NCBI RefSeq assembly: GCF_015679325.1
Contig: NZ_JADPVI010000002.1
Location: 486,798 to 550,797, forward strand
Reading direction: 5' to 3'
From: Kaistella gelatinilytica
Lineage (GTDB): Bacteria; Bacteroidota; Bacteroidia; Flavobacteriales; Weeksellaceae
DNA length: 64,000 bases
Shown: one piece after another, positions 8,525 through 17,486 of the stretch
Layout: each line of letters starts with the position of its first letter
Numbering within the stretch: the first letter of the stretch is position 1
Made by a program: the position numbers and the translations under genes
Notes under the pieces: generated by a model
Told to the model about the DNA's origin: nothing
Seen by the model: the letters and a program-made list of their open reading frames with translations, nothing else
Database searches by the model: none

Positions 8525-9082
8525 TTACACAATTCCGTCCAGAGATTTTCTATCCCAATTTTGCAGATTTTTAAATTCTGTCATCGATATTCCGGTTTCA
8601 TTTTTAAATTGTTTCGCCAAATGACTGCTGTTATGGTAATCTAAACTATAGGCTATTTCTGAAAAATTATCTTGACCAAACTGTATCAGTTCTTTTACCT
8701 TCTCAATCTTTAAGGTAATTTCATATTTTTCAATTGTCATTCCTTCGGTTTTGCTGAAAAGTTTACTTAATGCTGAATATGATTTATCAAATTTCTTTTG
8801 CAAAAAAGCAGAGATGTTTTCATTGTCCTGATCTTCTATTTTTTTGATAACCGCGATCTTAATGTCTTCAATTAAAACTTCTGTTTCATCTTTGATGATC
8901 TCAAAACCGTGTTTATTTAGAATTTTCTCCAGTTCAGAATTGTTAAAAGGTGAATTTTCACTCAGCACTACTTTACCTAATTCGAGAGATTCTACTTCAT
9001 AACCCAAAGCATTTAATTCTCTTTCTACGGTAGATTTGCAACGGTTGCAAACCATATTTTTGACGTATAAAGTTGTTTTCAT
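8525..9082 (-). CDS. AraC-family regulator fused to an N-terminal heavy-metal-associated domain
   Basis: A 185-residue protein. Residues 1-66 are an HMA domain with VCNRC (Cys12, Cys15), the same fold as the copper chaperone next door. Residues about 90-180 are an AraC/XylS helix-turn-helix pair; the second helix-turn-helix includes FSEIAYSLDYHNSSHLAKQF, close to the classic family signature. There is no membrane segment. The likely role is a cytoplasmic metal sensor that takes Cu(I) directly in its HMA domain and controls the copper genes. Metal identity and targets are inferred from position only. It lies 77 bases upstream of the copZ-like gene, on the same strand. Confidence 0.88.
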   Translation of the reverse strand: MKTTLYVKNMVCNRCKSTVERELNALGYEVESLELGKVVLSENSPFNNSELEKILNKHGFEIIKDETEVLIEDIKIAVIKKIEDQDNENISAFLQKKFDKSYSALSKLFSKTEGMTIEKYEITLKIEKVKELIQFGQDNFSEIAYSLDYHNSSHLAKQFKNETGISMTEFKNLQNWDRKSLDGIV

Positions 9083-9363
9083 GAGATTAAAAGTTTAATG
9101 AATCTTTCTTTTTTAGATCACTCCAATAATTTCTTATTTTATTAGATTAATAGAATTATCTTTTATTCAGATTGGTTAAGAAAGTCTTTCTGTAAGGTGT
9201 TTTCTCAACCTTCACACGTCCTTCTTTGGATACGGGAATGAGTCTTACTGCAAATTTTTTTCCTCGCCGATCTCAAAGATTGTGTTGATTTAAATTTTTC
9301 TATTTAAAAATCTGCTTCATCCATGAGATCTACAGGAAAATTTTAAAATTTATGATAAAGAAC

Positions 9364-9834
9364 TTACTTTATTTCGGCTTTCACACTGCCGCAAGTCAGC
9401 ATTGATTTTCCGTAAAAAGGATTTTTCACCGCTTTTTCAGCACTCAACCAACTTGCATCTGCCATTGGACAATACTGGACAAAAACCGTATCGTTAGACA
9501 ATTTAAAATTCTGGGTTAGTGCGATCATATTTTTTGAAAGAGCCATAAAAGATCCTCTTTGCGTTTCAATACTTCTACTCTCTGCAATAATTGAAGCATC
9601 TTTTCTCAAGACATCAAGATTACCTTCAGACAAAACTTTATAATCAACCATCGAGGCTGACTTGATAAAAGTATTGGCAGCTTTTGAGGCGTCATCAGAA
9701 TTGTCTGCAGCCAAAGCTGTCTTGATATTCAAATAATTTTGGTACAAATTAGAGATGGAAGCATCACTTTTTTGAGCCGACAAATTTAGAATTGAAAATA
9801 CGGAAAACAGGGTTGTGAAAATTAATTTTTTCAT
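9364..9834 (-). CDS. DUF3347 secreted protein
   Basis: A 156-residue exported protein when started at the ATG at 9832-9834 (MKKLIF...), which gives a clean signal peptide ending LSAQ; the longer open frame to 9891 would put extra residues before it. The family signature YCPMADASWLSAEKAVKNP, then YGKSMLTCG, is complete, including the conserved Cys-Pro-Met. DUF3347 domains occur at the ends of CusB-type efflux adaptors and in copper islands, and the CPM/CG residues suggest metal binding. It is followed by the HMA-AraC regulator 281 bases downstream. Confidence 0.87.
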   Translation of the reverse strand: MKKLIFTTLFSVFSILNLSAQKSDASISNLYQNYLNIKTALAADNSDDASKAANTFIKSASMVDYKVLSEGNLDVLRKDASIIAESRSIETQRGSFMALSKNMIALTQNFKLSNDTVFVQYCPMADASWLSAEKAVKNPFYGKSMLTCGSVKAEIK

Positions 9835-9932
9835 TGTAATAAATTTAGATTGTTTTAAAAATAGGGAAAGTCCAAATGAATTTTTGGACACAAAAAGTCA
9901 TCATTCTTCAGTTGAAACATGACAATTTGATT

Positions 9933-10310
9933 CTAAATTCTAAAATTACAATAGGAAATAAAGAGAGGAATTTCCGCTTTCTCCGGCGGCGCATTAACCT
10001 GTACAGAAAAAAGATTTCTTTCTACCACAGGAACCAAAAATTCAGCATAGAAAACTTCTGGTACAATTGCTACTAAAGGCGAATAATTTATAAATGAAAC
10101 ATCGGCCTTCTGAGCAACGTCCGTTTTTAAGATCTTAATTTCACTTTTACAGCAATCCTTTTCTTTTTTGGTGCCACAAAGGTCACAAGTATTAGAGGAA
10201 GACGTAAAGGAAACGAAAATTTGATCCAGACAATAATGCACGTTGTAAACCATTCCGGAGGAAAATCCGAAATAGAAAACGGTGAACATTATGGCTAAAA
10301 TCTTTTTCAC
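9933..10310 (-). CDS. HYC_CC_PP family protein
   Basis: A 125-residue protein starting with GTG (10308-10310). It has an N-terminal hydrophobic segment (about 1-22), then the patterns that name the family: HYCLD at 25-29, CDLCG and DCC in a Cys-rich stretch (about 42-54), and a late PPEKAE (about residues 108-113). The cysteines and histidine suggest a metal site. Members are short exported or membrane-anchored proteins of unknown function in Bacteroidota, often near copper or heavy-metal genes, as here. A -7 word TACCTTTG (minus, 10328-10335) lies just upstream. Confidence 0.8.
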   Translation of the reverse strand: MKKILAIMFTVFYFGFSSGMVYNVHYCLDQIFVSFTSSSNTCDLCGTKKEKDCCKSEIKILKTDVAQKADVSFINYSPLVAIVPEVFYAEFLVPVVERNLFSVQVNAPPEKAEIPLFISYCNFRI

Positions 10311-10615
10311 TGTGAAATTATTTTTAACAAAGGTACTAAATAAGAAAACAAATGATTCAATAACTTATTGATAGCGTGAATGAAGATAATTTCAAAGGTG
10401 ATCTTATGTTTCTTCTGAAAAAACTGATCGCATTGAAATTAACTTTTCCATTTACTATCTTTTAACTCCTGGTGTCTTTTTTAAACCTCTAAAAATTTGG
10501 GAGCGAAAAATTATGAAACTCTTCAAAATCAAATTAAGAAAATCAGATAAAAAAAGGATCGGTAAAAATTTACCAATCCTTAATTATAACCTTCTAAAAT
10601 TTTAACTCCGAAGAA
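10311..10615. other. Gap between HYC_CC_PP and azurin genes
   Basis: The gap holds the -7 element of the HYC_CC_PP gene at 10328-10335 and the azurin terminator at 10554-10581. The middle is AT-rich with no reading frame or repeat that can be supported. Confidence 0.5.
10554..10581 (-). terminator. Terminator of the azurin gene
   Basis: AAGGAT-T/C-GGTAAA pairs with TTTACC-ATCCTT, and on the minus strand the stem is followed by a run of T (the A run at 10548-10553). It lies 35 bases after the azurin stop codon. Confidence 0.8.
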
Positions 10616-11140
10616 TTATTTTACGTTGAACTTCCCTTTCATTACGGAATAATGTCCTGGGAACGAACACATATAATCATAAGTTCCTTTTGGTGGAGCC
10701 TTGAAAGTTATCGTGTCACTTTCTCCGCCACCGATCAACTTGGTATGAGCAATAATATCACTCGTATCGGTTGGAATATATCCGTCTTTCTGTGCTTTAG
10801 AAGCCTTCTCTTCGAATTTCGCAAGATCAGTACCTTGTTTCAAAAGAACGAAATTGTGTCCCATCGATGCGATTGGCATTGTTCCCGTATGATGTAAAGT
10901 GAGTACAACCGTTTGACCTTCATTAACATCAATTTCTGAAAGATCATACTGCATCTTATCAGTAGAATTTAAAGTAATTTTGATGGTGTCTTGCTTGGCA
11001 GCATCCGGAGTTGCAGGAGTAGTTTCTTCAACTGGTGTATTGGAAACAACTTCTTTTTCTTCAGTTTTGTTACACGAAACAAAAAGGGTTGCGCTGATTG
11101 TTAAGATTGCTAAAGCAGACTTGAATTTTGAATAATACAT
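10616..11140 (-). CDS. azu: Azurin (lipoprotein cupredoxin)
   Basis: Small blue copper electron carrier. The 174-residue protein starts with a lipoprotein signal ending FVSC (Cys23 would be lipidated), followed by a Pro/Thr/Glu-rich linker to about residue 50 and a cupredoxin domain. Type 1 copper ligands are visible: His95 in MGHNF, Cys158 in MCSFPGH, His163 and Met167. The PGHYSVMKG motif is typical of azurins. As a lipoprotein it is probably tethered to a membrane facing the periplasm. It is the upstream end of the copper island and has its own strong promoter (11157-11188) and terminator. Confidence 0.95.
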   Translation of the reverse strand: MYYSKFKSALAILTISATLFVSCNKTEEKEVVSNTPVEETTPATPDAAKQDTIKITLNSTDKMQYDLSEIDVNEGQTVVLTLHHTGTMPIASMGHNFVLLKQGTDLAKFEEKASKAQKDGYIPTDTSDIIAHTKLIGGGESDTITFKAPPKGTYDYMCSFPGHYSVMKGKFNVK

Positions 11141-11459
11141 ATTAAATTATTTTTATCAAATGTATATAATAAATATGAATAAAGCAAATTTCAAATCAAA
11201 CAACGTGGGATAAGATTGGGCGTCTCGCATTAATACGAAGTCTTTAAATACCTATTTTTTACAATTAATTTTAAAGTAAGTAATTTATTTAAAATCATTT
11301 ATTTCAACTGATTCCTTTAATTTGCTTTTAAATCAGCGATTTACATTAATATGATTGTAGGATCCTCGAATTTTTAAAATCAGTTCATTCAAATTTTAAG
11401 TTTTTGAAACTTGATATAAATCAGTTTTTACTCACAATCTTATTTACTTTCAATATAAA
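11141..11459. other. Gap holding the azurin promoter
   Basis: Besides the promoter at 11157-11188 the gap is AT-rich. It has several short repeats of ATTTAAA/TTTAAAT words but no supported gene. No clear terminator is seen for the EamA gene that ends at 11460. Confidence 0.5.
11157..11188 (-). promoter_or_regulatory. Azurin promoter
   Basis: On the minus strand TTTG (11185-11188), a gap of 20 bases and TACATTTG (11157-11164) exactly fit the Bacteroidota housekeeping promoter (TTTG, 19-21, TAnnTTTG). The start codon is 16 bases further on. Confidence 0.75.
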
Positions 11460-12329
11460 TTATATTTTTTCCACTGATTTTTTCTCATAAAAGGTTGTGG
11501 CAATTCCCAGAAGTATAATTCCGCTTCCTATCATTTGAATGGCAGTTATTTTTTCATGCACAAAAAGTGCAGCTAAGATCATGGCAAAAATCGCCTGACT
11601 GAGCAAACTCAGAGAAACTCTCGTCGGTCGCATTTGCTGCGTTGCATAACTGATTAATAACCAAGCGATCAATTGACACACGATCCCCTGAACGAAAAGT
11701 GAGATCCAGGCTTCATTTGAAAATCCAGAAAAATGTTCGCCGAAGCCGACATTAATAATAAATAGAAAAATAGTGCTGAAAATCATGCTGTAGGTTATAA
11801 AAGTAATGACTTCTAATTTTGCTAAAAGTTTCTTGCTCGCCAAAATATAAAGCGCATAAAATAATCCGGAAAGGATGCCGAGGAAGAAAGCAAAATCTAA
11901 TTTCAGATCTACAATCGTATCAATTCCCACAAAAACCATCATTCCAATTAAGGCGATAAAAGTTCCGAGCCAAAAACTTTTCCGCGGACGGTAATTTAAA
12001 AATGCAAACGAAAAAACGCCGACCCAAATGGGAGAAAGATTCGTGAGTAACGTAGCTTGTGTCGCTGATGAATTTTGAATAGAGATATTCCACACTGCAA
12101 TATCGGAGGCGAACAGAATTCCGCAAAAGGCGATTGGTAGCAGTATTTTAAAACTTTTCAATTTGAGTTTGCCTTTATAGAGTGCAAAAGGTAAAATGAT
12201 CGCGGTTGCAATTGCCATTCGGTAAAATGCCGAGATTAAACCCGAAGTCAGGTTCATTTTTACAATCACCGGAAAGATGGAAATGCAGAGAATTCCGAGA
12301 AATAAAGCAATTCTTGGTTTTGTCATCAT
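11460..12329 (-). CDS. EamA/DMT family transporter
   Basis: A 289-residue inner-membrane protein with about ten hydrophobic segments in two EamA repeats (about 5-135 and 150-280), the drug/metabolite transporter fold. Substrate cannot be told. The first ATG overlaps the stop of the upstream small gene by one base (TAATG), and a second ATG follows at once. It is the last gene of the minus-strand run that starts with HMG-CoA reductase. Confidence 0.9.
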   Translation of the reverse strand: MMTKPRIALFLGILCISIFPVIVKMNLTSGLISAFYRMAIATAIILPFALYKGKLKLKSFKILLPIAFCGILFASDIAVWNISIQNSSATQATLLTNLSPIWVGVFSFAFLNYRPRKSFWLGTFIALIGMMVFVGIDTIVDLKLDFAFFLGILSGLFYALYILASKKLLAKLEVITFITYSMIFSTIFLFIINVGFGEHFSGFSNEAWISLFVQGIVCQLIAWLLISYATQQMRPTRVSLSLLSQAIFAMILAALFVHEKITAIQMIGSGIILLGIATTFYEKKSVEKI

Positions 12330-12586
12330 TAATAAAGTCTTCCAACATGTTCACAGATCTCTAAATATTCGGCAGGTATCTTTCCAAAAAAGCCCTGTTC
12401 ATAATATTCATTAGAATGAGAAATATAAATGCTGTAACTTTTCCCGAGTGGAATAATTGGAATAAAGAAAAGTTCAAAATATTTTTTGTAAACTGTTATG
12501 ATCGCGTTTACTTCTACGCCATTTTTCAGAATTTTGCGCTGTTCTTTGCCTTTTGGCTTTTTGTTGAAACCGAATAGAAAAAACAT
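12329..12586 (-). CDS. Small hypothetical protein, possibly a degenerate zinc-ribbon family member
   Basis: An 85-residue protein. The segment YKKYFELFFIPIIPLGKSY looks like the part of a Bacteroidota zinc-ribbon family in which a hydrophobic FFIPxxP stretch follows the metal-binding cysteines. Here no CxxC pairs remain; the only Cys is near the end. The central hydrophobic stretch could be a re-entrant or peripheral membrane piece. It is coupled to the EamA gene by a one-base overlap. Confidence 0.7.
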   Translation of the reverse strand: MFFLFGFNKKPKGKEQRKILKNGVEVNAIITVYKKYFELFFIPIIPLGKSYSIYISHSNEYYEQGFFGKIPAEYLEICEHVGRLY

Positions 12587-12611
12587 TTGAATATAATTTT
12601 TTAAAAGATCT

Positions 12612-12998
12612 TTAAATCTTATTTTTTACAAAATAGAAGATCAACATCGCCCAAGAAATGATCATTAATAATCCTCCCAGCGGCGTGATCGGTCCGATCG
12701 CTTTGGAAGGAATTGCTGCCACTTCGCTAAATGCCAGCAAATAAATACTTACCGAAAAGATAAAAGTTCCGGCGATCATTAAAATAGAGATCCATTTTTC
12801 TGAAGGTGTTTCAAATTTCAAAATATATCCCACGATCAATAAAAATAAGGCGGAATACATTTGATATTTTACGCCAGTTTCGAAACTCGCCAGTTTATCA
12901 ACGGAAATAACTTTTTTTAAAGCATGTGCGCCAAATGCTCCTAAAATCACAGAGATCAAGCCGTAACAGGCGCCAATAACTAATGTAAATGTTTTCAT
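12612..12998 (-). CDS. DUF423 membrane protein
   Basis: A 128-residue protein with four membrane segments. GAFGAHALKK at 21-30 and the following FETGVKYQMYSALFLL stretch are the DUF423 (YgdD/TMEM256) signature. Function unknown. It begins one base after the end of the DUF3298 gene and so belongs to the same transcript. Confidence 0.92.
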   Translation of the reverse strand: MKTFTLVIGACYGLISVILGAFGAHALKKVISVDKLASFETGVKYQMYSALFLLIVGYILKFETPSEKWISILMIAGTFIFSVSIYLLAFSEVAAIPSKAIGPITPLGGLLMIISWAMLIFYFVKNKI

Positions 12999-12999
12999 A

Positions 13000-14076
13000 T
13001 TATAATTCTTCTAGTTCTAATTTTAAATTCTTTTTTGTTTTGTCATCCGTCCACGTTCCGGTAATTTTTTTTCCTGCGACATCACCTTCAATTATTGCCC
13101 GTAGAATCCATTTTTTCTGTACTTCATCATAATAATCATTCTCTGTTGCAGAAATGTGATTATTTTTTAGGCTTCCATCCCACTCAATGATCTCTGTGCT
13201 TTTTTCGTACCAGTAAACGGCAGAGAACGCACCATCTTCGTAGGTTCGTTTTATCAACAGAATAATGGGAAATTTCCCCGCAATTTTTCCTTTGTACAAT
13301 TTATTTTGAAAGCTTGCCTGAGAAATCGCAGTTTCAGAATCAGACATCAGATTTTTTGCGAATGGACTCCAAAATCGATCAAGATTCTTAATATTAAATA
13401 CAATTTCATGACTTCCCAGATCATCCAAAGCGAGCAATGCGTGATTGGAACAGCGACCAGCAACGATGGTCAGTTTATTTTTTTCAAAATAATATTTTAA
13501 AAAAGGTAAAGAATACTCTGTGAAACAAGCTTCATACATTGCAATTTGGTCGTCAGAATCTTCCTCTTTATTTTTCGAAGATCTTAGTTCAGCGATATAA
13601 TTTGCTACACGTTTCTTTATTTTATTATTAATGATTTTTTCAAGTTGCGCGTAAGAATTCGGTTTAAAAAGATCTTCTAAATTAATAAAATTACCCGTCC
13701 GCAAATCGAAGTTGCTATAGCTTGTAAAATGCTCCGGATACGCGCCACTTGCTTCTCCTTCCATCTCTATCGACAGAATATTATTAGGTGTCACCATTCT
13801 TTTCCACCCATAAAAATAAAGAAAATTTTGATAAGAATTTGTTGCTGTGGCCGCCAATTGATAAGGATTTTTACCAGAATTAGGAATGAATTCCAATTCA
13901 TTGATCTGGAGAAAAGTATTGATCTTCTTTTCGACCAAAGGTTTTTGTGAAAAAGAGATTAGAGGAAAAATAAAATTTTCAGACTTAGGTTGCAGATTGG
14001 TGATCTTTACATTTTTCTGCTGCGAAAAACTCAAAACCGATAAAAACATCAAGGCAAATAAAACTCCTTTCTTCAT
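13000..14076 (-). CDS. DUF3298 (RsiV-like) exported protein
   Basis: A 358-residue protein with a signal peptide (about 1-18). The middle and C-terminal parts match the DUF3298/DUF4163 pattern seen in RsiV: a conserved EGEASGAYPEHFTSYSNFD block, then LEDLFKP and a late HALLALDDLGSHEIVF segment. The last about 90 residues add a beta-rich module (ending WTDDKTKKNLKLELEEL) of unknown role. It is probably a periplasmic protein; RsiV's lysozyme-sensing role should not be assumed, as there is no sigma factor nearby. Confidence 0.82.
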   Translation of the reverse strand: MKKGVLFALMFLSVLSFSQQKNVKITNLQPKSENFIFPLISFSQKPLVEKKINTFLQINELEFIPNSGKNPYQLAATATNSYQNFLYFYGWKRMVTPNNILSIEMEGEASGAYPEHFTSYSNFDLRTGNFINLEDLFKPNSYAQLEKIINNKIKKRVANYIAELRSSKNKEEDSDDQIAMYEACFTEYSLPFLKYYFEKNKLTIVAGRCSNHALLALDDLGSHEIVFNIKNLDRFWSPFAKNLMSDSETAISQASFQNKLYKGKIAGKFPIILLIKRTYEDGAFSAVYWYEKSTEIIEWDGSLKNNHISATENDYYDEVQKKWILRAIIEGDVAGKKITGTWTDDKTKKNLKLELEEL

Positions 14077-14090
14077 CTTAAGATTTTCCG

Positions 14091-14264
14091 TTACGCTACA
14101 ATTCGAGTATGATACATGATGACCAATTCTGCGATGATCGATAATAATCCGATCGCAATAAACATCCAGGAAAACCTTTTTGATTTTGCGAATCCCGGAT
14201 CTTTGGTGACTTTAACAAAAATCCCAAATATTAAAATTAAAATTCCCAGAAATATTTGAAACAT
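14091..14264 (-). CDS. Small two-helix membrane protein (57 residues)
   Basis: A short gene lying between the HMG-CoA reductase and DUF3298 genes, one base after the former and 14 bases before the latter. The protein starts MFQIFLGILILIFGIF, has a short basic loop KDPGFAKSKRFSW and a second hydrophobic stretch (FIAIGLLSIIAELVIM), ending YHTRIVA. The tight packing and the two clean membrane helices support it being real. Similar tiny two-helix proteins occur in Chryseobacterium relatives; function unknown. Confidence 0.8.
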   Translation of the reverse strand: MFQIFLGILILIFGIFVKVTKDPGFAKSKRFSWMFIAIGLLSIIAELVIMYHTRIVA

Positions 14265-14265
14265 C

Positions 14266-15594
14266 TTATTTATTTCTCAATTGATTAAACTCGCTAATGA
14301 CTTCATGATGCGTCACCGTTTTATCTTTAAAATAAGTCACGAAATAATTTTTTTCATCTTCCGTCGCGCCCAATTGATTTAGAATATTAAACAAATGCAT
14401 TTTCATGTGACCTTTTTGAATTCCGGTTGTTACAAGCGAACGCAAAGCGCCAAAATTTTGAGCCAAACCTGAAACCGCCAAAATACTCATCAGTTCCTGC
14501 GCTGAAGGTTTTCCTAAAAGTGCCAGAGAAAATTTCACGAGTGGATGAAGATTCGTTAAACCACCTACAACTCCGACAGAAATTGGCAGATCGATCCAAA
14601 ATCTAAAAATTCCATTATCGATCGTGCAATGCGTTAAACTTGAATATTTCCCGTCTTTCGCGGCATATGCATGAGCACAAGCTGCGGTCGCACGAAAATC
14701 ATTTCCAGTTGCAATTACCACGGCGTCAACTCCGTTCATAATTCCTTTGTTATGCGTTGTTGCGCGATAAGGTTCAATTTCTGCGATGGTAACCGCACGT
14801 TTAAATTTGGTCGCAAACTCCTCGTTAGAAATTCCGCTGTCGTCTTTTAAGTCTTCAATTTTACAGGATACTTCTGCTCTCACGATACAATCCGGCGTAA
14901 AGTTGGAGAGAATATTCATCACGATCTGTAAGGAATCTTTTTCTTCCTGCGTGAAACTTTCTTCTTTCTCAACTTCCTCTTTCAAAGTTTTCCCAAACTG
15001 TTCCAAACACGAATTAATAAAATTTGCACCCATTGAATCTACAGTATCGAAACTTGCTTTCAACTGGAAATAATTTTCCAGTTCGGCAGATTTATCGATC
15101 AAATGGATATTCAAAATTCCGCCACCACGATTTCGCATGTTTTTGGTAACAGCTTCTGTGGCTTCAAAGAGTTTTTTCTTTAATTTAAAATTGAAGAAAT
15201 GCAGTATTTTATGAGGTTCAACATCTAAAATAAAATGAGTGTGACCTAATTTTTTCGTATTAATGATGGTTGTTTTGAAACCACCTTTATCGATCCAGAA
15301 TTTCGCAGCTTTTGATGCAGCAGCGACGACTGAACTCTCTTCCACTGCCATTGGTAAAACGAGCAATTTTCCATCGATGAGAAAATTAGGTGCAATTCCG
15401 TAAGGCATATAAAAGTTGGAAATGGTGTTTTCCGAAAATTCTTCGTGTAATTTTTGTAAAGTTTCATCGCTGTTCCAATATTGCTGAAGAACTTGCTCGT
15501 AACTGCGGTCTTCACTCAGATATTCTTTGATGAGCCAATCTATTTTTCTTTGTTTTGAAAGTTTAGAAAAACCCTCAACCGGACTGTGATTCAT
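14266..15594 (-). CDS. mvaA: Hydroxymethylglutaryl-CoA reductase, class II
   Basis: Makes mevalonate from HMG-CoA, feeding isoprenoid synthesis by the mevalonate route that many Flavobacteriia use. The 442-residue protein has the class II catalytic residues: Glu85 in VEESSVVAA, Lys283 and Asn287 in TTHNKGIMNG, Asp299 in ATGNDFRA and His396 in QKGHMKMH. DTVDSMGANFIN (184-195) is the conserved NAD(P)-domain segment. Class II enzymes can be degradative; in this lineage a biosynthetic role is more likely. It is the first gene of a six-gene minus-strand run. Confidence 0.94.
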   Translation of the reverse strand: MNHSPVEGFSKLSKQRKIDWLIKEYLSEDRSYEQVLQQYWNSDETLQKLHEEFSENTISNFYMPYGIAPNFLIDGKLLVLPMAVEESSVVAAASKAAKFWIDKGGFKTTIINTKKLGHTHFILDVEPHKILHFFNFKLKKKLFEATEAVTKNMRNRGGGILNIHLIDKSAELENYFQLKASFDTVDSMGANFINSCLEQFGKTLKEEVEKEESFTQEEKDSLQIVMNILSNFTPDCIVRAEVSCKIEDLKDDSGISNEEFATKFKRAVTIAEIEPYRATTHNKGIMNGVDAVVIATGNDFRATAACAHAYAAKDGKYSSLTHCTIDNGIFRFWIDLPISVGVVGGLTNLHPLVKFSLALLGKPSAQELMSILAVSGLAQNFGALRSLVTTGIQKGHMKMHLFNILNQLGATEDEKNYFVTYFKDKTVTHHEVISEFNQLRNK

Positions 15595-15696
15595 AGAAAT
15601 AAATTTGAAATGTAAAGATAGGAAATTCGGTGGGATGTTTGATACGGGATGTTGGAAGATGGATGGAGAATATCGCGAAAATAATTATCTTTCAGC

Positions 15697-16572
15697 ATGA
15701 AACAATTATCTGTTCTTGCCATCTTATTTTTATTCTTGAACTGCGAAAAATCGAAAGATAAGAAATCGCCTATTTTAGACGAAAAGCTGAATGGAAATAT
15801 TGAAACGAAATCTTCCACCAAAATTAATGAAGTAAAAAACACAATAAAAGAACGGTTTCCTGCACCTGAAGGTTTCGAATACGTACGTGAAAAACCAAAC
15901 TCATTTGGAGCTTATATTGAAAGTTTTCCGCTGAAAAAATATGGATCACCGATCTTGAAATACGATGGAAGTGAAATCGCAACCCAAAATCTTCACGAAG
16001 CAGTTTTTGATATCGATACGGGAACGAAAGATCTGCAACAATGCGCCGATGCAATTATTCGGCTTCGTGCGGAATATCTCTTTAAAAATAAAATGTTCAA
16101 TGAGATCAAATTTCATTTTACAAGCGGAGATCTCATGACCTGGAATGATTTTAAAAATGGAACGCGAGCTTTTGTCAACGGAAACTCAGTACAATTCAGA
16201 AAGACTGCAACATTCGATGATTCCTATGAAAACTTTAGAGAGTACTTAAATCTGATTTTCAATTATGCCGGAACAATTTCGCTAAATAAAGAGACGCAAC
16301 CGATATTAAAAACAAGTGATCTAAAAACAGGCGACATTTTGATCAACGCCGGAAGTCCGGGACACGTTGTCTTTATTGCGGGAGTTTCGGAAAATAAGAA
16401 GGGAGAAAAATTATTTTTGCTTGCCGAAGGTTTTACACCGGCTCAGTCGATTCATCTTTTGAAAAATCCTTTCAACCCGAAAATTTCGCCGTGGTATGAA
16501 CTGGATGTTGATTCTCGGGAAATAAAAACGGCGAGATATTATTTTTCGCCGAGTAATTTTAGAAGCTTTTAA
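15697..16572 (+). CDS. DUF4846 lipoprotein
   Basis: A 291-residue exported protein. The start MKQLSVLAILFLFLNC is a lipoprotein signal with Cys16. The body fits DUF4846: ERFPAPEGFEYVREKPNSFG at about 48-67, GTKDLQQCADAIIRLRAEYL, and a late GDILINAGSPGHVVFI stretch with a conserved His that resembles an NlpC/CHAP-like end. The enzymatic role of the family is unknown. It is transcribed away from the HMG-CoA reductase gene; its end overlaps the convergent lipoprotein gene by four bases. Confidence 0.85.
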   Translation: MKQLSVLAILFLFLNCEKSKDKKSPILDEKLNGNIETKSSTKINEVKNTIKERFPAPEGFEYVREKPNSFGAYIESFPLKKYGSPILKYDGSEIATQNLHEAVFDIDTGTKDLQQCADAIIRLRAEYLFKNKMFNEIKFHFTSGDLMTWNDFKNGTRAFVNGNSVQFRKTATFDDSYENFREYLNLIFNYAGTISLNKETQPILKTSDLKTGDILINAGSPGHVVFIAGVSENKKGEKLFLLAEGFTPAQSIHLLKNPFNPKISPWYELDVDSREIKTARYYFSPSNFRSF

Positions 16573-17399
16573 TTCACAATAATATTTCCTGCAGCATCAT
16601 AATTAAAAGTCCAGTCAACAGCACTTTTCAAAACCTCCTTCCCATTTTGATAGTCGTATTCTTTATAGGATGCGAAATTATTTTTTGAAAGTGATCTGTA
16701 AAAATACTCCTCCAACAAAGTTAATTTCTTAAATGGATTAGGAGAATTGTCATAATTTTGAAAAAATCGAATCCGTTCTTTTTGCTGGTCAACGCCGGCC
16801 AATTGTTCAAAATATTCCGTCTTTGCTAAATTACCGTTTGCATCGTAGTAGAATTTTTCTCGATAAGTCAAAATTTTATCTTCGGGATTTCCTGGATCAT
16901 AAATCATATTTGGCAATGCAGTTATTATTTCATCTAACTGTCCATTTTTATAAAAGTATGAATCATTTTTATACCAGTAAATATTAATGCCAGCAGATTG
17001 TTTCTTCGAAATCTGATTTTGAGCATTTAAAGTGAAATATTTAGTATTTTTTGGGATTGTAAACTCGGTGGAATTATAAAAATCTTCTACGGTTACTTTA
17101 TCATTTTGATAGATTATAGAGGTGGAAATCTTATCGGTAAACATTGCATTAAATCCGGTTGAGCCCGAAATAGATAAAAATCCTCCGTTTTTTTTCGTCA
17201 CTCTTTTTTGCCTGTCATATGCGAATATGAAATTGATTTCAGCTCGATTTATGATCCACAAATCTGGGTAAAGAAAACCGGTTTTAAGATTCGTCAACAA
17301 AGGCTCATTATCTTCATCTATTTTCGAATCACCATCTCTACTGCAAGATGTCATTAATATCGCTAAAAAAAGAATCTGAAAAAGGTATTTTATTTTCAT
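16569..17399 (-). CDS. Hypothetical lipoprotein with YD-repeat-like segments
   Basis: A 276-residue protein with lipobox MTSC (Cys19). Segments such as FYYDANGNLAKTEYFEQ, FNYDAAGNIIVN and FAYDRQKRVTKK recall the YD/RHS-like repeats seen in many Bacteroidota lipoproteins, each a beta hairpin. It is probably a surface or periplasmic lipoprotein; function unknown. The -7 word TATATTTG (minus, 17422-17429) lies 23 bases upstream. Its 3' end overlaps the DUF4846 gene by four bases. Confidence 0.8.
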   Translation of the reverse strand: MKIKYLFQILFLAILMTSCSRDGDSKIDEDNEPLLTNLKTGFLYPDLWIINRAEINFIFAYDRQKRVTKKNGGFLSISGSTGFNAMFTDKISTSIIYQNDKVTVEDFYNSTEFTIPKNTKYFTLNAQNQISKKQSAGINIYWYKNDSYFYKNGQLDEIITALPNMIYDPGNPEDKILTYREKFYYDANGNLAKTEYFEQLAGVDQQKERIRFFQNYDNSPNPFKKLTLLEEYFYRSLSKNNFASYKEYDYQNGKEVLKSAVDWTFNYDAAGNIIVN

Positions 17400-17486
17400 A
17401 AAAAATATTTGAATTAAAAACCAAATATAACATTTTCTACGATTCTAACTTTGCCCGAAATATTTGTGTTTTCTAGATAAAAAAAA

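Noticed and set aside
9835..9891. 19-residue extension before the DUF3347 signal peptide
   Set aside because: It would bury the signal peptide; the ATG at 9832-9834 gives a normal exported start.
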